From Eurosta solidaginis (taxonomy: Eukaryota; Arthropoda; Insecta; Diptera; Tephritidae): a stretch of 64,000 nucleotides of DNA. This document shows, one piece after another, positions 1 through 10,817 of this stretch. The notes beneath the pieces are model-generated. The model saw nothing but the letters and a program-made list of their open reading frames with translations, ran no database searches and was not told the origin of the DNA. Position numbers and translations under genes: made by a program. The stretch spans positions 90,378,603 to 90,442,602 of the forward strand of contig NC_090321.1 of the NCBI RefSeq assembly GCF_040869045.1, given 5' to 3'. Numbering within the stretch: the stretch's first letter is position 1; each line of letters opens with the position of its first letter.

Positions 1-24
1 GAGAGAGGCTACAGCAGTAAACGA

Positions 25-1860
25 GTGCTGGTGGAAGAGAGTCAGCAAATACCACCAAAATCAGAAGCAGTCATCTGGGCAAAGGTTGATGGAGATTGTG
101 GGACAAACACATTGTGGGTTGTCGAAGCAGCAAATAAATCAGCACTGAACATACTTGTAGGAAAAACCCTGGCTATGACAAAACAAGATGGACGTATTCC
201 GGTAAGAGTACTCAATGAGTTCAAGCCACCATTCAACTTGACCAAAGGAGCTATTTTGGGAAGATGCCAAGAGGCCGAAATAGTTATTAACTGTGAACAG
301 CTCCAGGAACACGTTTCATCTAGTAATACTGATCTTTCAAATGACATCACGGCATGGACGCAGGGGCTAAAGGAAGCCTATCAGAGTAAGGCAAAACAAC
401 TGCTCCTAAATTACGCGAACATATTTGACCAGGATGGTTCCAAACCAGGCCGCACCAATGTTGTGAAACATCAAATTGACACGGGAGATGCGAGGCCGAT
501 CCGTCAAGCTCCACGTAGTGTTCCACTGGCAAAGCGGGAAGTTGTGAGTCAAATCATACAAGAAATGAGCGACAGCGGCGTCATCGAACCATCAACTAGC
601 CCATGGAGCTCACTTGTAAAGAAGAAGGATGGAAAAATAAGGTTTTGCGTGGACTACCGGAAGTTGAAAAACGTTGCGAAAAAGGATAGCTACCCATTGC
701 CAAGAATTGACGACACTCTGGAAAGCGGCTATTGGCAAGTTATGGTGAAGGAGGAAGATAAAGAGAAAACAGCATTCAGTGTCGGTGATGTTCTTTGGCA
801 ATTTACAGTGATGCCTTTTGGACTTTGTAATGCACCAGCTACTTTTGAGAGACTCATGGACCAGGTACTGAAAGGACTACATTGGAAAACATGCTTGGTG
901 TACCTGGACGACATCATCGTATTGGGCAAGAGTTTTGATGAACATCTTAAGAACTTGGAAGAAGTTTTCCAGAGAATAGCTGGCGCTGGTCTGAATTTAA
1001 GTCCCAAAAAGCGTACGCTGTTTAAAAAGGAAGTAAATTATTTGGGCCACAAGGTAACGACAAAAGGTGTCTGTACAGCGAATTAAAAGATAGAGGCAGT
1101 AAAGGATTGGCCAAGGCCATAGAATCTTCATGAATTGAGAAGTTTCCTTGGGCTGTGCACATATTACCGCCGATTTGTACCAAATTTTGCCAGAATAGCC
1201 CATAGTCTCCAAGAGCTAACAAGAAAAAATAAAGCTTTTGAATGGAAGAAGGAGCAAGAAGTAGCTTTCCAAACATTGAAAGAGCGGTTGTGCACTGCCC
1301 CAATGTTGACATACCCGATTCCAGGAGCAACGTTTATTCTAGATACAGATGCGAGCGGATATGCTATAGGAGGCGTTTTATCACAACTGGTCGATGGACA
1401 AGAGAAGGTAGTTGCATATTACAGCCGTTCAATTGGAAAACCAGAGAGGAACTATTGCGTTACACGGAGAGAGCTGTTGGCATTGGTAGAGTGCATTAAA
1501 CATTTTCACAAATACCTCTACGGCCAGCGATTCCGTGTCAGGACAGATCACGCAGCGTTGAAGTGGCTTCTACAGTTCCGTAATCCCGAAGGACAATTGG
1601 CACGGTGGATCGAGCGACTACAAAGCTATGACTTTTCCATTGAGCATCGAAAAGGTAGTACCCATGGAAATGCTGATGCAATGTCACGAAGACCATGTAG
1701 TCTGGAATGCAAGCACTGCTCAAAGGCCGAGGCTAAAGAAGACATTATAGATGTCCGGCTAATGACTATAACGTGTACGGATGAATGGGACAAGGAACAA
1801 CTAAGAAAGTGTCAGCTAGAAGATACAGATCTGTCACATGTTATGCAAGGGATCGAACGA
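25..1860 (+). pseudogene. pol: A1 pol, RT and RNase H part (defective)
   Basis: The linker at residues 1-150 leads into RT (IDTGDARPIRQAP, then the FCVDYRKL, MPFGLCNAPATF and YLDDIIV motifs) and an RNase H with DTDASGYAIGGVL and TDHAALKWLL. Two in-frame stops interrupt RT after the YLDD region: TAA at 1084-1086 and TAG near 1120. The text runs from DDTLE straight into SGYWQV, so a short in-frame deletion has removed the block that normally carries the first catalytic aspartate (motif A). The copy therefore cannot encode active RT. Reading continues in the same frame after both stops, so the decay is by substitution plus small deletion. The first ATG at 25 is not a true start, because pol continues from upstream. 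Confidence 0.9.
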
Positions 1861-1899
1861 AACGAAAGACCAAGCAGAGAGGAGATGTCAGCAGAGAGT

Positions 1900-3043
1900 C
1901 CCATTGCGAAGTCATTTTGGGCACAGTGGAACAGTTTAGAATTGATATCCGGTTGCTTGAATCGAGTATGGGAGAGTGAGGATGGTCAATGCAAGAAGAA
2001 ACTGATAGTTGTTCCCAGGAAGAGGATTCCTGACGTGCTCAGCGAGCTGCACAGTGGTCCAAGTGGAGGTCATCTTGGAATCACGAAGACACTCGAGAAA
2101 ATTAAGCAGAGATTCTACTGGGTTGGTTGCCGTCAGTCGGTCACCGAGTGGATTGCCAACTGCGAGGTATGCAACAGAGCGAAAGGGCCCAAAACCCGAA
2201 GTCATGGCCAGATGAAGCATGGTATATTTCCTACTAGCAACCGCGGAAACAAATACGTACTGGTGGTTATGGATTATTTCAGTAAATGGCCAGAGGTATA
2301 CCCAATCCCAAACCAAGAAGCAGAAACAGTAGCAGAAGTGGTTAAAAATGAATGGGTTGCAAGGTATGGTGTACCAATGGAGTTACATTCTGACCAAGGC
2401 AGGAATTTTGAATCAGCTGTGTTCCAAGAAATGTGCAAGAAGTTGGGCGTTCGAAAAACACGGACAACTGCATTGCATCCTCAGTCCGATGGTATGGTTG
2501 AACGCTTCAATAGTAGTAGACAAGTACCATAAGGACTGGGGTACACACATATCATTATTCTTGATGTCCTACCGATCGGAAGTACATGACACAACGGGCC
2601 AAACTCCCGCAAAGGTAATTTTTGGCAATGACCTTCGACTGCCAGCTGATTTGAAGTATGGGATAGATGCCGATGCGGAGAGGAATGTCAAGAAATCCAC
2701 TGGTGTCTTGGAAGAAGAGTTGAGAGAGATACACGATCTGGTAAGGCAACGAGCAAAGATTATGAGTGACAAGATGAAAGCGAGGTACGATAAAGCAATT
2801 AATTCGGAAGGGCTTCAGGAAGGAGATTTGGTGCTGCTATACAACCCACAACGAAAAAAGGGTTTGCCCCCGAAATTGCAGTGTAACTGGGAAGGCCCAT
2901 ACAAAGTTGTAAAACGGATCAGCGATGTAGTGTACCGCATGCAAACCATTGGCAAACCACGAACCAAAATGAAAGTGGTTCATTTGGAGAGGCTAGCAGC
3001 GGTTAAATCGAGAGATTTGTCTAATCGGGACGATCAGACTTAG
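1900..3043 (+). pseudogene. pol: A1 pol, integrase part (defective)
   Basis: A zinc-binding HHCC region is visible (GGHLGITKTLEKIKQRFYWVG, then CEVCNRAK). The core keeps the second catalytic Asp (LHSDQGRNF) and Glu (SDGMVERFN). The segment between GQMKH and PTSNRGNKY is shorter than in A2, where MDVAGPF is present, so the first catalytic Asp is missing here. Near 2515 about 26 bases present in A2 (net) are absent, which shifts the frame. The C-terminal part continues at 2525-3043 in another frame (TTGQTPAKVIFG, QCNWEGPYKVVKR, a GPY-like module) and stops just before the polypurine tract. Confidence 0.9.
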
Positions 3044-3054
3044 GTGGAGGGCAG
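3040..3054 (+). promoter_or_regulatory. Polypurine tract of A1
   Basis: The purine-rich stretch TTAGGTGGAGGGCAG ends exactly at the TG of the 3' LTR. The same tract flanks the A2 3' LTR on the minus strand (26422-26436). It would prime plus-strand DNA synthesis. Confidence 0.75.
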
Positions 3055-3668
3055 TGTTACAACTATTAGCAAAACTAAGGAGTGCTGCCGTCTCTAAGCC
3101 GATGCTAAGCAATGACGTGAATGCACATCAATAATTCAATCATTATGTATCTACATAAACGAAACAATAACTGCGTCTACATATATGTACCATGTACGTA
3201 TACGAGCAGCGGAGAGTCAATGCACTAACACATGCATATATCTGAGATACTCCTATAAGTATGCAATGAGAAAAACTATAAAATTGTGCAATTTTAGTTA
3301 TAGCTGAGAAGTTTGAGAGCTCATGGACAATGCTAGTAGATTCTAGAAAATTCGAACGAGGAAACCAAAGAGTTTAAAAGGCGACAGTTGTAGAGGCGCT
3401 GTAATTCAGTTTGATTTGAGTTGTCAAGCAGTTACGACTAAGACGATATCTAGCGAGCAATAGCAGCAGTATTATTTTGAAAGTCAGTTTCATTTAAGCT
3501 ATCAGTTTGGTTATTAAGCTATTCGTTGCACAGTTTGAGCGTTATTGTGAAGTATTTTAATAAAGGCCATTTTTCCATTATTCAGATTGGAGTTATTTAT
3601 TCAACAGTTTAGTGATTCGAACTTAGCAGAGGATTGCAAATAAGAGGATTTGCAGCAAATTCGTTACA
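3055..3668 (+). repeat. 3' LTR of A1
   Basis: This 614-bp sequence begins TGTTAC and ends TTCGTTACA. It is homologous to the A2 LTRs at 25801-26421 and 44624-45241 on the minus strand. An AATAAA signal lies near 3559-3564. LTRs carry the promoter and polyadenylation site of the element. Confidence 0.92.
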
Positions 3669-4640
3669 ATATTTGCTTTTCAAATATATGCATGTATATG
3701 GGTCAAGGCGAATTCAGTACCAGGTGTTGTTATCCGAACAGCTTGTTGCAAGGCGAATTCAGTACCAGGCATATATGTAATACTCCTATATTGCTAATAG
3801 AAAATGCTCGCAATGTGTTTTGAATTCGAAATCAAAACAATACAGCCTATAAAATGTTTGTGATTGTAGCAGCATAAGTGTGACAAGAAAAAATTTAAAT
3901 TTAGGTACATTCGACTATTGAATACAAAAACAAAAACGTTTAAACAGCAATATATCGGCACTCTGATGTTTGGGAATGTACCTAACCTTTTGTAGCAATA
4001 TAGGAGTATTACATATATGGTACCAGGCAAGGCGAATCTATACCAAGAGGTGTCAAAGCGAAAATAATCAAGAAGAAGCAATCAGCTGTTGGGATAACAA
4101 CACCTGGTACTGAATTCGCCTTGGTACCAGGTATTATTATCCCAACATCCAAGGCGAATTCAGTAGAGGAGGTGTTATCCCAACAGCTGATTGCTTCTTC
4201 TTGATAATTTTCCATACAAAGCCTTGTACAACAATATGTCAGTTAATCGAAATCAATGAAAATTTTCTTTTGACTTGCCATTCTTCTGCACGACGAATTT
4301 GTTGAATTCGCTTTGCCACCACCTGGTATGGATTCGCTTTGCCAACAGCTGATTGCTTCTTCTTGATTATTTTCCATACAGCGCCTTGTAGATTCGCCTT
4401 GGATTTGAGTAAAGCAAATGTAGAAGCCGTAGAAAATTTTTCACTAATGTATTTTGTTGTTAAGTGTAGAAAACTTTTGACTGTACAATGAAAAATTTTC
4501 TACGTTTTCTATGGTTTCTAGACAAAGAGAATACCCCTAACATAATGTAAAAGCTATTTTCTTATTTAACTTCGCCTTTTTCTGTTTTTAATTTACATAT
4601 AATTTATTTTATTTTACTTTTGTGTTATTATTCAGTTCTG
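3669..4640. repeat. Cluster of short direct and inverted repeats
   Basis: No gene is seen. The motif AAGGCGAATTCAGTACCAGG recurs at about 3709-3770 and 4115-4165, and its inverse appears at 4100-4125. A second motif, GCTGATTGCTTCTTCTTGAT, occurs at about 4184 and 4348 and inverted at 4067-4090. The variant ACCACCTGGTATGGATTCGC at 4319 has an inverted relative at 62281-62310. The layout resembles pieces of a MITE or foldback family that inserted into each other. I recognise no transposase. Confidence 0.6.
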
Positions 4641-4866
4641 TTCATAGCATAAGGTCCAGACTAGACCTTGGCGAGTAGCGGTGCCTTTCGGGAGGTTAGG
4701 TTGAACTAGGCGTTACCAGAATTCGTTTGACGACCAAACGAAGAACGTCAATAAGGTACCAGGACTTATGTTATAGATTAGATTAACTCCGCCCTCTTGG
4801 CTAAACTTAGAAATTTTCTAGGACCTAGCTTAATTGCTGCCTCGCGATCTGGAAACTCTACCGCCC

Positions 4867-5199
4867 CTAAAAGCTGGAACCTTGACCTGGCGAGCAATGC
4901 AGATCATATGCAAATCCTGCCTCCCTTTGATCTCTCCCAACCGAATTGGGACGTCTAGTGAGCGCTGCACCCTCCTTTGCCAACTCATCGGCCTTTTCGT
5001 TACCTTCTATCTCTTTCTGACTGGGAGCCCAGTATAGATGCATTGTCACGCCTGAGCGAAGTTTTTCCAATGCTTCTTTGCCTTCCAGGACACTTCTTGA
5101 TGAAGTTCTGTGTGAGATTATTGCCTTTTGTGTGGCTGTTGAACCGCCTAAGCAATTGGTTGATAACAAGCGTCCACAGCATTGATGATAAAACCCCAC
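4867..5199 (-). pseudogene. Non-LTR retrotransposon RNase H fragment
   Basis: The 110-codon open stretch carries YWAPSQKEIEGNEKADELAKEG, the conserved C-terminal end of RNase H in Jockey/I-type non-LTR ORF2 proteins (the usual form is a W-P-S-H-x-G-I-x-G-N-E-x-A-D block). The histidine of that block is replaced by Q. There is no RT next to it on this strand. About 90 bp downstream an RT fragment of a similar element lies on the opposite strand. The DNA upstream (4640-4860) is probably the 3' flank of the same fragment. Confidence 0.75.
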
Positions 5200-5290
5200 C
5201 CTGTGGCGCTCCCCTGTTTACAGGTTATGTTGGTTCGCATAATATAGAGCCGTAGCTAAACATGGATCCGATCCAATTTGTTAAGGCCGG

Positions 5291-6160
5291 ATGAACTTCA
5301 ATCGCGTTGAAACTGTTCAAGAGAAACATTGTACAAAATATCTAGGAATCATTTTAGACAGTAAGTTGTCGTGGAAGCTCAACGTGGAGGAGAGAGTGAA
5401 GAAGGCCTCGACGAAACTTTATGCATGTAAAAGAATGTTGGGGTGTACGTGGGGTCTATCACCCCACGATTGTAATTCCTATCCTATACTATGTAGTTCT
5501 TGTGTGGTGGTCGATCGCAACAAAAGAGTGCCTTCGTCCAAAAATTAGTGGGGGTATGCAGGCGGCTATCAATGCTAGGTATTACGGGAGCCCTGACCCC
5601 AGCGGGTTAGTGGGTCAGAATATACCCGCGGTAGGTATGCTTGTCGTAAGAGGCGACTAAAATACCAGATTCAAGGGACTGTGTAGCGCAACCCTTTCAG
5701 GTTGCCAGCGCAATATATAGCTTCTTCAAACCCAATTTTCAACCTCACCTATCCGTGGCGAATCCTGTTTCACTAACAGACTAGGCTCTGGCGACCACAA
5801 GCTCGTCATGGAACTTGGGGGTAGGGAGGGAGGGATGGCCTGAAAGTTTAATGTGGCCATATAAATCGTTCCCGAGATGGTTGGGCTAGCACCTTAATGG
5901 TGCTGTGTTACCGGAGCGTACCGGATCTGTATCCGGCAAAGGACTATCATATCGATAACACTCCCCAAAGCCTTCGGGGATAAACCTTATCGCTACAACA
6001 ACAACAACAACAACGGGAGCCCTGAAAACAACCTCGACGGCTGCACTGTATGCCATTCTGCACATTCCACCTGTAAACCTGGTGGCGAAGAACAGAACGC
6101 CAACAACTGCAAGAGCCTCCATAAAGATGGAAGGTTGGCGCAGGCGCGCTAAATTGGCAG
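5291..6160 (+). pseudogene. Non-LTR retrotransposon ORF2 fragment (RT thumb and downstream), split by a SINE-like insertion
   Basis: The reading CTKYLGIILDSKLSWKLNVEE followed by KASTKLYACKRMLG is the region after the RT palm in Jockey-type ORF2. The text breaks at 5586-5596 where a 418-bp element has inserted, and resumes at 6015 with GALKTTSTAALYAILHIPPV, again typical of this protein. The duplicated 11-bp target, GGGAGCCCTGA, marks the join exactly. A frameshift near 5465 also breaks the frame, so this is a relic. Position 6160 is where I lose similarity. Confidence 0.8.
5597..6014 (+). mobile_element. (CAA)n-tailed SINE-like element, copy S1 (full length, 11-bp TSD)
   Basis: This 418-bp element starts CCCCAGCGGGTTAGTGGGTC and ends in (CAA)n. 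It is flanked by GGGAGCCCTGA at 5586-5596 and 6015-6025. Short hairpins lie near the 3' end: AGCACCTTAATGGTGCT, CGGATCTGTATCCG and CCCCAAAGCCTTCGGGG. Related copies are at 20862-21273, 24040-24365 (minus), 50064-50383 and 60187-60705. The variable-length TSDs and simple 3' tail indicate target-primed reverse transcription by a non-LTR partner. I see no convincing Pol III boxes, so it may be a SINE or the 3' end of a LINE. Confidence 0.85.
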
Positions 6161-6379
6161 ACGAGGTGATACACGTGTCCAGTAAGTGTTTTTCAGGCGG
6201 AAGTAATAGCCGTCACTACAGCAGTAGAAAAACTAGAGAAAAATAGCTTAAACTGTAGCCACGTCAATTTTTATATTTACAGCTAAGAAGTAATAAACAT
6301 TTCTCATGGCCCAACGTCTGAAGGTGTGTTAGAATGTACGCAATACTGGAAAGAATCGGTATAGGGAGAAATATTCATC

Positions 6380-6970
6380 TATATACATTTATCATAAACA
6401 AAGCACCGGGTGCACTCGGATTTATTAAAAGATGGGCTAAATAATTTGATGATCCTTATCTAAACAAGACCCTTAACATATCATTTGTATGCCCAATAAT
6501 TGAGTAATGTGCGTGTATTTGGTCTCCGGGATATACAAATCATATAGATCGAATTTAATCTATACAGAAGCAGTAGCTAATCTTCGCATTGCGTGGCCTT
6601 AACTGAGAATCAAGTCTTCATCTTCCGCCATGTAGAGAGAGATTTTTTCTCATTAGTTTACCAACTTTAGAGAATATAAGAAGATTACTCGGGGTAATGT
6701 TCCTTCATAAACTGACTATCGCTGAGATAGATTCCACTGACCTTGTGAGCAGACTAAATTTTCCTGTTCCTGTGATAACTTCTAGACACAATGTACTATT
6801 ACATTTACCCATTCTCCTGCAAAATTTTGCGAAATATAGCCCTCTACGCAATTAGCGCTCGCGCTATAATGAACCGTACAGCTGTATTAGTTTTGAGTAT
6901 TCGCTTGCTACTATCCGTAAGGAAATACTCTCGCGTCTGGCATGATATTTTTCAAGCTTTTTTAAATATC
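6380..6970 (+). pseudogene. Second, different non-LTR RT C-terminal relic
   Basis: Reading through several stops gives APGALGFIKRWAK, then CAC.WSPGYTNHIDRI and IFALRGLN, and further on IDSTDLVSR and NFPVPV-like text. This order is familiar from the C-terminal third of insect non-LTR ORF2 proteins. Stops occur every 20-40 codons and there are frame changes, so it is old. No 3' tail or TSD was found. Confidence 0.6.
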
Positions 6971-7059
6971 TAGTTAAAAAAGATATAAGCAATCAAATGT
7001 ATTGATTAAAATTTAAGTTCTTTATTTAATTTGATTGTTTTTATAGCCGCTGTACTTAT

Positions 7060-7640
7060 ACACAGGGTATTATAACTTTGATTGGAGAACGGTTGGTTGT
7101 ACAGGTATAAAGGAATCGAGATAGATATAGACTTTCATATATCAAAATCATCAGTATCGAAAAAAAATTTGATTGAGCCATGTCCGTCCGTCTGTCCGTT
7201 AACACAATAACTTGAGTAAATATTGAGATATCTTCACCAAATTTGGTACACGAGCTTATCTGGACCCAGAATAGATTGGTATTGAAAATGAGCGAAATCG
7301 GATGATAACCGCGCCCAGTTTTTATATTTGTATATAACATTTTGCAAAACAAAAAAACGTGATTAAATATATAAAAGATTTTTAAAAGGGTCGTGGACGA
7401 ATAAAATAATGTTATATCTGGGTGTGGCACCGCCCCTTTTATGACTAAGCAATTTTCTGTTTCGGGAGCCATAACTCGAAGAAAAATTTACATATCGTAA
7501 CAAAATTGGGTACACATATTTTCCATATAGCAAGAAGTATTTCTAGTAAAAATGGATAAGATTGGTTAAAAAGGGTCGTAGGCAAAAATCTTAGCGAAAA
7601 ATAGTTTTGTACCAATCGTATTGTTATTGCTCTGTTATAT
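7060..7640 (+). repeat. Dispersed 'tccgtccgtc' fly repeat, copy 1
   Basis: The sequence runs from CACAGGGTATTATAACTTTG through ATCGAGATAGATATAGAC and CATGTCCGTCCGTCTGTCCG to GCGAAATCGGATGATAACCG and beyond. The same ordered motifs occur at 15331-16560 and, in part, at 10718-10817. I know this as a common higher-fly dispersed repeat but cannot name its family. Open frames in it are shadows. Confidence 0.7.
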
Positions 7641-7961
7641 CTTTATTTTAAAATAAACAGTAGGGAAATCCCCATATCTGAAGGAGAACTGCATTATTAC
7701 CCGCTTAAGGTCATTGGTGTTAGGCTCTGTATCCTTTTTGCTTCTTTTAAACGAAAATTAGTTCAGAATAGAACCATATGTATATGTATTATTTCGCAGC
7801 CTTGTAGCGCTATTAAGCACACAAAACACAACAACAGCATTTCAAGTGTACAGCTGGGTAGGTAATGTTCGGTTTCTTAGACTCCCTTACTTGTTAATAT
7901 AGTTTTTAATCTAAATTTTGTTTTTAAACTTATATTTGTTTTCTTGTTATTTATATTGTCT
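7641..7961. other. No feature recognised
   Basis: AT-rich sequence without a supportable gene. I see nothing in it beyond short A/T runs. Confidence 0.5.
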
Positions 7962-8330
7962 AGGCGGCCGCCGTGGTGTGGTGGTAGCTTTCTCTGTCTA
8001 CTACACGGAAGATCCTGGGTTCACGCCCCGGCAAAGCACCATCAAAGTTTTAGAAACAAGTTTTTTCAATTAAAAGAACATTTTTCTAAGCGGGGTCGCC
8101 TCTTGGCAGTGATTTGGCAAGCACTCCGAGTGTATTTCTGCCATGAAAATAATCTCAGTGAAAACTCATCTGCCTTGCAGATGCCGTTCGAAGTCGGCAT
8201 AAAATATGTAGGTCCCATCGCGCCAATTAGTAGGACAAATTGAAAGGAACACGACGCAAATTAGAAGAGAAGCTCGGCTTAAAATTTCTTCGGAGGTTAT
8301 CGCGCCTTAAATTTTTTTTGTCTCAGGAGT
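7962..8330 (+). mobile_element. tRNA-derived SINE (A box and B box present)
   Basis: The 5' end GCCGCCGTGGTGTGGTGGTAGC holds an A-box-like segment (TGGTGTGGTGGTAGC). About 35 bp later GGTTCACGCCCCG fits a B box. These are the internal Pol III promoter of a tRNA-derived SINE. A tRNA-unrelated body follows and ends at CTTCGGAGGTTATCGCGCC. A shortened copy with both ends but no middle lies at 54553-54640. TTGTCT near both ends may be a short target duplication, but this is weak. Confidence 0.8.
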
Positions 8331-8374
8331 CGATCGTTTTGTGCCTGTACCGTAGACGTCCCAATTAGATTGGA

Positions 8375-8625
8375 CGAGATTAAAACAAGCGAGGGCTGCA
8401 CACTATCGGCCAAGCAAAACAGGCGTGGAACCAACCGCTGGGCTGCAAAATGTCGAGGATCATGTGCAGGTCTTACAATATTAGATTAAAAAAATTACTC
8501 TTATCATTGAAAATAGGTGACTTTAGGCGTATGATGGGTACTCTGACTGGACACTGCTTTCTAGCGCACATGCTTTCCTCACGGAACGACGAGTTCAACC
8601 TAACCTTACCTCTTTTAATAGCATT
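8375..8625 (+). pseudogene. Non-LTR ORF2 C-terminal relic
   Basis: Reading across frames gives GCTLSAKQNRRGTNRWAAKC and later a MMGTLTGHCFLAHM-like block. The G-x-LTGHC motif followed by small residues is found after RNase H in Jockey/I-type ORF2 and also occurs in the clearer fragment at 47774-48094. The tail reads CCTAACCTTACC. It is heavily frameshifted. Confidence 0.6.
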
Positions 8626-8639
8626 ATTTTATTTTAATT

Positions 8640-9569
8640 TTAATTTACCTTATCTTCTTTTATCTTGATTGAATTTAAGCATTTTTATTAGTTTTGTTAT
8701 TTTTTATTTAAATTTATTTATTTTATTTTCTTTTATTGTAGTTTTCTTAATTTATTTTTATTTTCATTTCTTTTATTCCTCACCAGGCAGCTTGTCGACG
8801 GTGTGATCTTTGTGGCTGAGCGGCTTTGGAGCTCGCATCTACCCGGTTTAACCTCTTAGGAGGGCGGTGGGATGTCCGTGATCAGCAACAGCCAACCCCC
8901 CTATTAGATGGCTTGCAGCCATAAGATATATTCGGCTGTATTCCAACGGAGCCTCCCAGACACCGGGCTACCTCGGGAAGAAACGATGTCCTGACCACAG
9001 TAAGGGGCGCTTCTGTGGCGAACATTTTTCTTCCCCATGGGCCTTATTTCCTTACAATTTTTACTTTGACTCAGATTCATGCTGGGCGTTATTAGTTGAT
9101 GTCCTATTAAGATTATAGGGCGTAGTAGCAATGCCTACTCACTTCTGACAACTGTTTCTGCGGAAACGGGTGGGACATACTTCATTCTTGACTTATTTGG
9201 CAATTCACAAGGTCTCCTATTCGCCGTACTATGTTTAATGAAATCTTATATAGGAAACCATGGAAACCACTCAAATCTTAAACTTTTACATGAATACGAC
9301 ACTCTTGTGAATTTCGCAATTAATTTTTAATTTATGAAATTTTAAAGGGTATATTGGTATTCGAAAGTTGTAGCTGTATTGGTGGTTTTGGCTAGCGTTG
9401 GTGTGCAGGTAATTGAGTTGCTCTTACAGGATGCTAAACCTTTTTTTTTTATTTGTAAAACTGCATGGACTAAGTATTCGAACCAAGGGGTGCGTTTTCA
9501 TCGTTCTTGAGGGCAGTAGTAGAAGTAGGCATTACTTAGAAAAAAAACAAGTGAGGCGGTGTTTGAGTG
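8640..9569. other. AT-rich spacer and unassigned GC-richer block
   Basis: 8640-8780 is almost only A and T. From 8785 to about 9140 composition changes abruptly to a GC-richer block (GACACCGGGCTACCTCGGG and similar text) that resembles the untranslated start of a non-LTR element, but no coding match supports this. The rest holds a poly-T run near 9440 and no gene. Confidence 0.4.
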
Positions 9570-10440
9570 CGAGGAGCTTTAGACGCTGACCAATAGGAAC
9601 AAAATCCAAAAATTCTACAAAAAAGTCCGGCGAATTATAGAATGTTTAAAGACAAAATTTAGTCACAAGAGCACATGCTTGAGTGTCCTCTAAGATTCTA
9701 AGACTATCTGGCGCATTGTGGAAAGATTGAAGCCCAAAGTCAACGAACCGATTGTACTTTAATAGTGCGGCATCAGACCTGGTAAATCTATGTATTATCG
9801 GCCAAACTTGCACGATACATCATACCCTAGAGAAGACTCGCGATAAGATAATCACTACGCACCGTCTTTTCATTGACTTCAACTCAGTTTTGATAGTGCT
9901 GAAGCCACAAGTCCCTCCTTGTATACTGATATTTTGACTTGAAGTTCACTGCAAAGCTAATAAAGCTTTACCAAGTGACGTGGAACAACATCCCAGCTCC
10001 GTAAGGATAGGACCACTTTGAGCTTTATCTGGATTGGATAAAGACGAAGTACTTACTGTCATCAAAGATTGAATCGGTATTAGCGCTGTTACAGCCACGT
10101 TGAGGGATATAAATTCGTGGTTGTGAAGGACATAGTACGCAGACATGGGCATACTGCAAGGAAAAAAACCAAAAGGCTGGCTAGGCAAAGTTATGAGGAT
10201 AAAAGAAGCTTTGGATCAAAGAGTATTTCTATCTACTCCGTATTGAAATGCAAAGGAAGAGGGCGACCTACACTTATTTGGTCTTCCGATTGGCGTCAGC
10301 TGCCCCGAAATGAGGATATTTGGCATGACTTGATACGCAATTACCAAAATCACGTAGGCAGTTAAACGCCAGTTAAAAATTGGGTACGTCGTTGTAACAG
10401 CATCAAAGTTGCCAGGTTTAAGGCCCAAAGAATGTAGCAT
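9570..10440 (+). pseudogene. Badly decayed non-LTR retrotransposon ORF2
   Basis: Around 9810 the text reads HTLEKTRDKI then THRLFIDF, matching the RT block that normally continues into F-K-A-A-Y-D-S. Near 10250-10350 it reads CKGRGRPTLIWSSDWRQLPRNEDIWHDLI, the C-terminal 'RGRP..RW...W' block of many insect non-LTR proteins. Between them only scattered similarity remains. The same C-terminal type is present at 45914-46107. Confidence 0.6.
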
Positions 10441-10717
10441 CAAGAAATGCTTCAGAAAAAGTTTTTAAAATAGCGTATCTACTTGTTTCCGGGCATCAAA
10501 CCCTCCCAGTATATAAAGATGTTCTGGGGCGAATTGTCCAACAAAAAATGTGCTCTCAAGGAAGTTACTTGCATGAAGGGTGAAACTAGCTAAGCTTTCA
10601 ACACGAATTAGCAAACATTTGTCAGCAACCTGCGGAAACAGCGGTTTACTTTCATTATGCAATGAATACCCAGGTGTTCTCATCCCGTTGACGTGATCCC
10701 TTACTCTGACAAGATCG

Positions 10718-10817
10718 GCGTCCATATTTATACTCAGCTGAGCAGAGCTCACAGAGTATATTAATTTTGTTCGCATAACGGTACCCTGTAATAACGGCAT
10801 AAACTAATCGAGATAGA
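10718..10817 (+). repeat. Left part of the dispersed repeat interrupted by the CsRn1-like element
   Basis: The text CAGCTGAGCAGAGCTCACAG to CTAATCGAGATAGA is the upstream part of the 'tccgtccgtc' repeat. It continues at 15331 with TATATAGACTTCTATATATC. Comparison with 7120-7150 reconstructs the unoccupied site, so the LTR element landed inside this repeat. Confidence 0.65.

Larger units (their letters stand above)
1..3668 (+). mobile_element. Ty3/gypsy-type LTR retrotransposon, family A copy A1 (3' part)
   Basis: The 5' LTR and gag lie outside the window. What remains is pol (pre-RT linker, RT, RNase H, integrase), a purine-rich tract and the 3' LTR. The same family occurs on the minus strand at 25801-45241 (A2), and comparing the two copies shows the breaks in each. 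RT and integrase motifs place it in Ty3/gypsy. I do not assign a clade. The primer site seen in A2 resembles tRNA-Leu, which is compatible with mdg3/blastopia-type elements, but that is an inference. Confidence 0.93.

Noticed and set aside
7962..8345. TTGTCT as SINE target duplication
   Set aside because: Only six bases match and they are not flush with both ends.
10465..10800. 111-codon minus-strand ORF as a gene
   Set aside because: Part of it overlaps the dispersed fly repeat and no recognisable domain is present.
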